NCBI GenBank assembly: GCA_013693755.1
Contig: CP059256.1
Span: forward strand, 1,848,653 to 1,854,187
Origin: Burkholderiaceae bacterium
GTDB taxonomy: Bacteria > Pseudomonadota > Gammaproteobacteria > Burkholderiales > Burkholderiaceae_C
DNA length: 5,535 nt
Reading direction: 5' to 3'
The notes under the pieces are model-generated. The model was not told the DNA's origin. It did no database searches and worked only from the letters and a program-made list of their open reading frames with translations. Made by a program: the position numbers and the translations under genes. Every line of letters begins with the position of its first letter. Within the stretch, counting starts at the first letter, position 1. Positions 1 through 4,642 of the stretch are shown one piece after another.

Positions 1-339
1 GACGCCCGCGAAGACCTGATCCGCCGCATGCTGCGCGCCTATGAGCGCTCCAGCCTCACCCCGGCGGCATACCGGGAGCGCGTGCGCAGCCGCGACGAAG
101 CCGCCAACGCCTTGCTCGACGAAGCGCTCAGCCGCGCGGCCCAGCGCGCTGCGAGCGACGAAGCCCTGCTGCGGGCCTTCGAAGCCAGCGGTGCCTCGCC
201 AGGCGCGTTCGCCCAGACCTACGGCCTGCCGGTGGGCAGCGTGCGCGAAGCCCTGGCGCGCGCGGCACAACCGTCAACGCCAGGACGCGCCCGCGGCCGA
301 CGCGCGCGAAGCCGCCGTCTGAGGCTCAGGCAACGCTGA
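1..339 (+). CDS. 3' end of an unrecognised alpha-helical protein (5' end outside window)
   Basis: The frame is open from the first base and stops with TGA at 337-339; an internal ATG at 28 exists, but the open frame upstream suggests the true start lies outside. The visible ~112 residues are rich in Ala, Arg, Glu and Leu, look helical, and carry no motif I recognise. Up to about base 265 the codons have the G/C third bases expected here. After that this frame becomes Arg-rich with many A-ending codons, while the +2 frame (281-322, ending DAREAAV then TGA at 320-322) has better codon use. A frameshift around 262-280 is therefore likely, and the natural stop is probably 320-322. The frame-1 stop at 337-339 lies inside the mobile element that starts at 329, so the element supplies it. 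Function unknown. Confidence 0.55.
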   Translation, partial: DAREDLIRRMLRAYERSSLTPAAYRERVRSRDEAANALLDEALSRAAQRAASDEALLRAFEASGASPGAFAQTYGLPVGSVREALARAAQPSTPGRARGRRARSRRLRLRQR

Positions 340-489
340 ACAAGTCCCTCGCGCGCCGCGCATCCTGGCGGCGGGCGGGCTACCTCAAAGCAAATGCTCG
401 CCATAGCCCCCGCTATGTCTGCGCTTTGCGCCTCGCACCCCATCCCGCGGCCAGGCGCGCGCCATCGCGGGGACTTATTCAGCGTTGCC
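329..489 (+). mobile_element. 161-bp palindromic MITE-like element, copy 1
   Basis: Seen directly: terminal inverted repeats at 329-348 (GGCAACGCTGAACAAGTCCC) and 470-489, matching in 19 of 20 positions. A perfect 4-bp direct repeat CTCA flanks the element at 325-328 and 490-493. A central imperfect hairpin pairs 400-407 with 412-419 (one mismatch) and GCAAA at 390-394 with TTTGC at 425-429. The element has the same length as the copy at 3597-3757, in the same orientation, with about 16 differences in 161 bases. It encodes no credible protein and no transposase, so it would depend on one supplied in trans. The 4-bp duplication fits an IS5-type parent, but the parent is not in the window and this assignment is inference. 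It lies between the partial gene at 1-339 and the peroxidase gene, and may act as a bidirectional terminator. Confidence 0.88.
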
Positions 490-490
490 C

Positions 491-976
491 TCAGGCCGCC
501 AGCGCCGCCTCGATGTCCTTCTCCAGGGCGCGCGGCTCGTCGGTCGGCGCATAGCGGCGGATCACCTGCCCGTCCTTGCCCACCAGAAACTTGGTGAAGT
601 TCCATTTGATCGCCTGGGTGCCCAGCAGACCCGGCGCCTCCTTCGTCAGCCAGCGAAACAGCGCGTGCGCGCCTGCCCCGTTGACCTCCACCTTCGACAT
701 CATCGGGAAGCTCACCCCGTAGTTGCGCTGGCAGAAGGTGGCGATCTCCGAATCGCTGCCCGGGTCCTGTCCGCCGAACTGGTTGCACGGAAAACCCAGC
801 ACCACCAGGCCGCGCGCGGCCCACTGTTCGTGCAGGGCCTGCAGGCCGGCCAGTTGCGGCGTGAAACCGCAGGCGCTCGCGGTGTTGACGATCAGCAACA
901 CCTTGCCGCGGAAACGCGACAGCGCAACCGGCTGTCCGCTGATGTCCTGGGCTTCGAAGTCATAGACGGTGGTCAT
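491..976 (-). CDS. Glutathione peroxidase-family (thioredoxin/glutathione-dependent) peroxidase
   Basis: The 161-residue product has a thioredoxin-like fold and reduces hydrogen peroxide or organic hydroperoxides with thiols; it is probably cytoplasmic, as no signal peptide is seen. Family signatures are clear: NTASACGFTPQ with the peroxidatic Cys at residue 36, FPCNQFGGQ with the active-site Gln at 70, and the WNFTKF block with Trp125 and Asn126, completing the catalytic tetrad. Cys82 in FCQRNYGVSFP sits where the resolving Cys of thioredoxin-dependent members lies, so thioredoxin may be the true reductant (inference). The start ATG at 974-976 is preferred over one at 1051 because an AGGAGA ribosome site lies 8 bases upstream and the family begins just before this point. 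Length is normal for compact bacterial members (gpx/btuE-like). The TGA stop falls within the target duplication of mobile element copy 1. The frame is intact. Confidence 0.95.
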   Translation of the reverse strand: MTTVYDFEAQDISGQPVALSRFRGKVLLIVNTASACGFTPQLAGLQALHEQWAARGLVVLGFPCNQFGGQDPGSDSEIATFCQRNYGVSFPMMSKVEVNGAGAHALFRWLTKEAPGLLGTQAIKWNFTKFLVGKDGQVIRRYAPTDEPRALEKDIEAALAA

Positions 977-1140
977 GGTCGAGGTCTCCTGTGGAAAGCC
1001 GCAGTATGCGGGCCGGCACGTGGCCCTCGCGCGCAAACGGGTTCCCGGCAATAATTCCTACAAATTGATACGTCCGTCGCGCGGGAGGCTGCGATGACGG
1101 CTCCCCTTCCGCAGTTTTGCTGCCCTATCCGCCACCCCTC
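977..1140. promoter_or_regulatory. Divergent intergenic region between the peroxidase gene and gene A
   Basis: This 164-base stretch must hold the promoters for the peroxidase gene (leftward) and gene A (rightward). The only A/T-rich island is at about 1049-1071 (GCAATAATTCCTACAAATTG onward), the best candidate for promoter elements, but I cannot assign convincing -35/-10 boxes. A good GGGAGG ribosome site at 1083-1088 precedes an ATG at 1094, which opens a frame different from gene A and runs to 1390; its codon use is poor and it may be spurious or a short overlapping leader. No regulator operator was recognised. Confidence 0.35.
985..990 (-). promoter_or_regulatory. Ribosome binding site of the peroxidase gene
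   Basis: AGGAGA on the minus strand, 8 bases before the ATG at 974-976. It decides between this start and the in-frame ATG at 1051, whose extra 25 residues are Arg/Ala-rich and unlike the family. Confidence 0.75.
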
Positions 1141-2117
1141 ATGGTTTCCACGCGACCCATCGCCTTGTTCGGCCTGTCTCCCACCGAGCGGGTGCTGCTG
1201 TCCGAGGCCTTGTTCCCCGAGGGCGGCTCGCCCATCCCCGGCGCCGTGCAGGTCGACAGCCCACTCGACGCCTGGCTCGTCATCGCCGACGCCCGCAACG
1301 TCGACGCCCTGCGCACGCTGCAGCACGATGCGCCGCAGGCCAAGGTGCTGCTGCTCGGCACCAGCGACGCGGGCACCGGCTGGCCGGTGATCGCACGGCC
1401 CCTGCGGCTGCATGCCGTCATCGAAGCCGCCAAGCTCATGCTCGTGCATGCCGAGGCCGGCCCGCATGAGATGCCGGCGGACGGCGCGCCGCCCCCGGCA
1501 GCGGCCGCCCCGCAGCCGGTCGCGCCGGAGCCCCCGCGGCCGCCCGAGCCACCGGCCGTACCGCCCGTTCCAGCGCCGCAGCCGGTGCCCGACCCGCACG
1601 ACACCGTGCCCGGTCCCGCCGCGCCATCCGCCCGGCGGTTGTTTGCCCGGGTCATGGCGAAACCACCGGCTTCGAAGACACCCGGGTCGTCACCACCATG
1701 CCCTCGGTCGTCCCCTCCGACTGGGAGGACGACGGCCACGCGCCCGTGCCCGAAGGCTCCACGCTCATCCTCGTGGTCAGCCAGCCCGGCACGGCCACCG
1801 GCGGGCTGCTGCGCATCCTCAAGTCCTCGGGCTACACCACCGAATTCGCCGCCGATCCTGAAGCCGCGCTGCGCCAGATGAGCCGCAAGCGCTATGCCTT
1901 CGTATTCCTCATAGAGGTGTCCCTCGGCCCGGCGGCCATCGCGCTGTGCCGGCGCATCGGCCGCGAAGTCGCGCCGGCCGCACGCCCGTCGCGGGTGATC
2001 GTCATTTCCGACCACCGTCGCTGGTGGCCGCGGCTGCGGGCGTGGCTCGCCGGCTGCGACACCTGGCTGCAAGTGCCGCTGCACCGTGCCTCGCTGCTTG
2101 CCTATCTGCGGCGCTGA
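1141..2117 (+). pseudogene. Gene A: two-domain receiver-like protein, frameshifted as sequenced
   Basis: Joining two frames gives about 325 residues. Residues 1-105 (MVSTRPIALFGLSPTER...) form a receiver-like alpha/beta domain ending WPVIARPLRLHAVIEAAKLM, where the RPL corresponds to the KP motif of response regulators. About 115-165 is a Pro/Ala-rich linker. The C-terminal part is a second receiver-like domain (own entry). The first frame stays open to 1881, but the linker and C-terminal domain read properly in another frame from about 1656, a -1 change around 1640-1658, simplest as loss of one G before GGCGAAACC. The ATG at 1141 lacks a clear ribosome site; it is chosen because it aligns exactly with the start of paralogue gene B (both have Gly-Leu at residues 11-12). 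There is no DNA-binding or enzymatic output domain. It could be an unusual regulator, a decayed gene, or an intact gene with a sequencing error. Role unknown. Confidence 0.6.
1698..2117 (+). CDS. C-terminal pseudo-receiver domain of gene A, as an intact reading frame
   Basis: This is the part of gene A readable without the upstream frame change, from ATG 1698 to TGA 2115-2117 (139 residues); no ribosome site precedes the ATG, so it is unlikely to be an independent gene. The domain runs from about 1764. STLILVVSQ is the first strand, YAFVFLIEVSLG the strand that normally carries the phosphorylated Asp, and RVIVISD the strand with the conserved Ser/Thr. WLAGCDTWLQVP replaces the usual AGADDYLxKP. 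The acidic pair after strand 1 is missing, the phosphoacceptor position is Ile followed by Glu, and the Lys before Pro is Val. By these changes it should not be phosphorylated in the usual way. Confidence 0.6.
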   Translation: MPSVVPSDWEDDGHAPVPEGSTLILVVSQPGTATGGLLRILKSSGYTTEFAADPEAALRQMSRKRYAFVFLIEVSLGPAAIALCRRIGREVAPAARPSRVIVISDHRRWWPRLRAWLAGCDTWLQVPLHRASLLAYLRR

Positions 2118-2291
2118 CCTTCGGGGCGGTGGTCTGGCTGCCCGCCGGCACGCAGCCTCTGCGGTCGAAGTTCGCAGTTTTGCCGACTGCGATGTGTGCC
2201 GCACGCCCGCGGCCGGCTGGTTTGCCCTAAGCTTTCGCGCGTTCTTGACGTCCACCCGGCCGAAAACCCCGTTCAAGCCCTTGCTCGCCCG
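2118..2291 (+). other. Intergenic region between genes A and B
   Basis: The 174 bases between the two paralogues hold no gene. The only structure seen is a perfect 7-bp stem with a 7-base loop at 2172-2192 (TCGCAGT/ACTGCGA); no T-run follows, so it is a poor intrinsic terminator. The string CGCAGTTTTGC at 2173-2183 also occurs at 1110-1120 upstream of gene A. TTGACG near 2246 resembles a -35 box but has no matching -10. No Shine-Dalgarno sequence precedes the ATG at 2292, as in gene A. Confidence 0.4.
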
Positions 2292-2655
2292 ATGAGTGCT
2301 TCCATCCGCATCGCCAGCATCGGTCTGCCACCGCACGAGCGGCAGTGCATCGACGCCTTCGTCGCGCAAGACCGGCGGTACCGCATCACGCTCGACCTCA
2401 AGCGCGCCGACCTCATCATCGTCAATGGCGACGACGCGGCGGCCATGCTCTCGCGTGGATGCCTCGGAACTGCAGGCCGTTCTGCAGGTCGGCACGCCCT
2501 TGCGGGCGTCGCATTGGCCCAGCGTTGAGCGCCCGCTCGACGTCGCCCGCCTCGGCGAAGCCATCCATCGCCTGATGCCGGCTGCCACCGCCTGGTCTGA
2601 CGCACCGCCGGTCAGCACCGCGAGCGCCCAGGAGTCCGTGGCGGCCAGGCCTGCG

Positions 2656-2799
2656 TTCGAGCCCTCGCGCAGCTTCGAGCCCACCCGGCCTTTCGAACCC
2701 ACGCAGACCCTCGAGGCCACGCAAGCCTTCCAGGCCACCCGTCCCACCGAACGGGCGCCCGCATTCGCCGCCACCGAGCCGTTTGCGCCCTTGCGGCGG
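2656..2799 (+). repeat. 18-base coding repeat (hexapeptide FEPTRP-like) in the gene B linker
   Basis: Eight consecutive 18-base units encode FEPSRS, FEPTRP, FEPTQT, LEATQA, FQATRP, TERAPA, FAATEP and FAPLRR. The first three are nearly identical and the later ones diverge. A further FAATKP-FSPSEL pair follows a short gap. The consensus is an aromatic or Leu, then E/Q/A, P/A, Thr, R/Q/E, P/A. Gene A has a Pro/Ala linker at the same place without this repeat. Such units can act as a flexible spacer or as repeated peptide ligands; which applies here is unknown. Confidence 0.8.
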
Positions 2800-3091
2800 G
2801 AAGCGGCCGGCAGCGACATTGCGCCCGCGCCGGATTTCGCGGCGACCAAGCCGTTTTCTCCCTCGGAACTCGAATCGGTCGCCACCGCGACGCTTGCCCC
2901 CAACGCCACGCGCCCATCGACGAGAGCAGCGTGCTGCTGTGGCGCGATGCGCAGCGCAAGGCGGCAGTGGACGTGCCAGCGGCCGAGCCGGTCGTCGCGC
3001 CGGTTCCACCGGGCCGGCTCAAGATCGAGGCGGCGCCGGTCGCTCCAGAGCCGGTGGCCGCGCCGGGCGGGGTCGAAGAGGAAGAGGCAGT

Positions 3092-3568
3092 GACCGTTCC
3101 GCCATCGGCGACCTCGGGGCTGTCGCCGCGCCCAGTGCGGGCGGGGGCGACAGCGTCTCCTCCGAGTTCCCCGACAGTTCCACCTCTCGCGGCCGCGTGC
3201 TGCTCATCGGACACACGCGATTGCTGCAAAGCGCGTTGATGCGCGCGCTCGGCCGCCTGGGCTTCGTCGTCGACCATGCCACAGGCACACTGGCGGCGCT
3301 CGCCCGTATCCAGGTCGAGACCTACGACTTCGTGCTGTTCGACGACGAATCCCTCGGCGTCGACACCCTTGCGAGCTGCCGCGCCCTTCACCGGCACAAC
3401 CGCCGCCATCCCGCGAAGCGCGCACCGCGCATGGTGGTGCTGGCCAAGTCGCGGCCGCGCCTGCGCCGCGCCTTCGCCTGGCTGGCCGGCTGCGATGCCT
3501 GGATGGTGCTGCCCGAGGAAGCGCCGGCCTTGCGCCAGTACCTGCGCAAATCCGCGCCGCGCCGCTGA
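3092..3568 (+). CDS. C-terminal receiver-like domain of gene B, last reading frame
   Basis: From about 3092 the coding frame is the one ending at TGA 3566-3568; no convincing start codon of its own is seen, so it is the tail of gene B. The receiver-like domain begins near 3194 with GRVLLIGH. YDFVLFDDESLGVD retains an Asp (codon at 3341) where response regulators are phosphorylated. MVVLAKS follows, then WLAGCDAWMVLPEEAPALRQYLRK in place of the usual AGADDYLxKP with Lys lost. The acidic residues after strand 1 are absent (IGH). It matches the gene A C-terminus at WLAGCDxW and at the final LxxYLR. Confidence 0.6.
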   Translation, partial: DRSAIGDLGAVAAPSAGGGDSVSSEFPDSSTSRGRVLLIGHTRLLQSALMRALGRLGFVVDHATGTLAALARIQVETYDFVLFDDESLGVDTLASCRALHRHNRRHPAKRAPRMVVLAKSRPRLRRAFAWLAGCDAWMVLPEEAPALRQYLRKSAPRR

Positions 3569-3596
3569 ACCTGGCGTCGCACGCGCAGGCGGTTAG

Positions 3597-3757
3597 GGCA
3601 ACGCTGAACAAGTCCCTCGCGCGCCGCGCATCCCGGCCGCGGGCGGTCTGCTTCGTTGCAAATGCTCGCCATAGCCGCCGCTATGGCTGCGCTTTGCGCC
3701 TCGCATTCCATCCCGCGGCCGCGCGCGCGTCATCGCAGGGACTTATTCAGCGTTGCC
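3597..3757 (+). mobile_element. 161-bp palindromic MITE-like element, copy 2
   Basis: Terminal inverted repeats at 3597-3616 and 3738-3757 are identical to those of copy 1. The perfect 4-bp direct repeat TTAG lies at 3593-3596 and 3758-3761. The central hairpin here is perfect over 8 bp (GCCATAGC 3668-3675 with GCTATGGC 3680-3687, 4-base loop), with GCAAA 3658-3662 pairing with TTTGC 3693-3697. GC-rich subterminal arms (GGCCGCGGG and CCCGCGGCC) add to the palindrome. Because each copy has its own matching duplication, the two inserted independently. It sits between gene B and the convergent EamA gene, whose TAA stop lies in the duplicated target. Confidence 0.9.
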
Positions 3758-4618
3758 TTAGCGGGCGCGCGGCCAGGCGGCCAGCGCCGCCGCCAGCACC
3801 ACCAGCGCACCACCAGTCAGCGTGCGCGCAGAAAGCTCCGCCGCCCCCAGGGCCACCGAGGACAGGCTGGCGAACACCACTTCGGAGAGCATCACCAGCG
3901 CCGTCACCTGTGCCGGCAGGCGCGCCGCACCGTACTGCAGCGCCAGATTGCCCAGCAGGAACGCCGTTGCCAGACCGAAGGCTACCGGCAGCCACTGCGC
4001 CAGGGGTGCTGCCTGCAAGGCCTGCAGCGCCGCCCCGCCTTGCGTGGCCAGCGCGACGACCAGCGCCGTGACGGTCCCGCCGCCGAACATCGCCAGCGCG
4101 CGCGATTCTCCCGGCGTGTCGCGCAGCCGGCGCAGCAGCACGTTGGTCAGCGCAAAACTCAGCCCACCAGCCAGCGCCAGGCCATCGGCCAGGCCCTCGG
4201 GCACGGGCCAGGGCGAGTCAACCGGTTTGAGCACCAGCGTCACACCCGCCAGGGCCAGCACCAGCCGCATGAGGGCGCCGGCGCTGGGGCGTTCGTTCAG
4301 CAGCGCCCACGCCAGCAGCACCGACCACGCCGGCATCAGGTAGAACAGCAACACCACCCGCACCACGTCGCCCACCGTCACCGCCCAGTTGAAGCAGACG
4401 TTGGTCAGACCGGAGGCCAGCGCCAGCCACCACAAGCCCCGGTGCGAACGCATGCCGCGCAGCATCGAAGGCTTCCAGAGCCCCATCGCCAGCAGGACGG
4501 CGCCGTACACGAGAGCGGTGGCCCACAAGGGATGCACGCCGAGATCGTGCAGCGTGCGCAGCGGCCACCAAGAAAGCCCCCAGACCAGGGCATTGAAGGC
4601 CAGCGCCAGCACCGACAA
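3758..4618 (-). CDS. EamA-family (DMT superfamily) permease
   Basis: The 286-residue inner-membrane protein has about ten hydrophobic segments arranged as two EamA repeats. The first repeat ends with RVVLLFYLMPAWSVLLAWAL followed by NER, and the second contains LPAQVTALVMLSEVVFASLS, both characteristic of drug/metabolite transporters. Substrate cannot be read from the sequence; relatives export amino acids, metabolites or drugs. The likely start is TTG at 4616-4618, with GTG at 4610-4612 as an alternative. No ATG lies upstream before the lplT stop at 4643-4645, which is in the same frame and only eight codons away, and no ribosome site is visible. Translation is therefore probably coupled to lplT. 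The TAA stop overlaps the target duplication of mobile element copy 2. The frame is intact and of normal family length. Confidence 0.9.
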   Translation of the reverse strand: MSVLALAFNALVWGLSWWPLRTLHDLGVHPLWATALVYGAVLLAMGLWKPSMLRGMRSHRGLWWLALASGLTNVCFNWAVTVGDVVRVVLLFYLMPAWSVLLAWALLNERPSAGALMRLVLALAGVTLVLKPVDSPWPVPEGLADGLALAGGLSFALTNVLLRRLRDTPGESRALAMFGGGTVTALVVALATQGGAALQALQAAPLAQWLPVAFGLATAFLLGNLALQYGAARLPAQVTALVMLSEVVFASLSSVALGAAELSARTLTGGALVVLAAALAAWPRAR

Positions 4619-4642
4619 GCCGCGCGCCGCGTGCGCGCGGCC

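Larger units (their letters stand above)
2292..3568 (+). pseudogene. Gene B: paralogue of gene A, receiver-like / repeat linker / receiver-like, with three frameshifts
   Basis: Joined frames give about 425 residues. The N-terminal domain (MSASIRIASIGLPPHERQ... to WPSVERPLDVARLGEAIHRLM) aligns with that of gene A from the first residue. It is followed by a linker with hexapeptide repeats (2656-2799), a Pro/Ala/Val-rich stretch, and a C-terminal receiver-like domain to TGA 3566-3568. Frame changes are needed near 2451-2456 (AAMLSR to VDASELQAV; +1, or loss of a CG from a CG run), 2908-2914 (LAPNAT to PIDESSVLLWRDAQ; -1) and 3090-3095 (EEEEAV to DRSAIGDLG; -1). There are no stop codons inside the joined frames, so the damage is recent or technical. 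No output domain, membrane segment or signal peptide is visible. Gene B is followed by mobile element copy 2 after 28 bases. Confidence 0.6.

Noticed and set aside
485..1054. Plus-strand open frame of 189 codons opposite the peroxidase gene
   Set aside because: It is the antisense shadow of a gene with complete catalytic motifs and a good ribosome site.
2172..2192. Intrinsic terminator after gene A
   Set aside because: The 7-bp stem has no following T-run and lies 55 bases after the stop codon, so termination activity cannot be claimed.
2656..2799. CRISPR-like or regulatory tandem repeat
   Set aside because: Units are 18 bases, contiguous, in frame and diverge mostly in ways that keep a peptide pattern, so it is a coding repeat without spacers.
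1125..2909. A 594-codon open frame on the minus strand across genes A and B
   Set aside because: It is Gly/Ala/Ser/Arg-rich low-complexity sequence with no domain, runs straight through the A-B intergenic region, and conflicts with the plus-strand paralogy of A and B. Long antisense frames are common at this GC content.
3388..3711. Minus-strand small proteins read from within the element copies (CEAQSA..IA.AMASIC-type sequence, also at 219-824)
   Set aside because: The reading comes from the palindromic core of the mobile element and occurs at both copies only because the element is repeated; no ribosome site or protein-like conservation supports it.
329..3757. The two elements as ends of a composite transposon carrying the peroxidase gene and genes A and B
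   Set aside because: Each copy has its own matching flanking duplication (CTCA and TTAG). A unit moving as a whole would share a duplication only at its outer ends.
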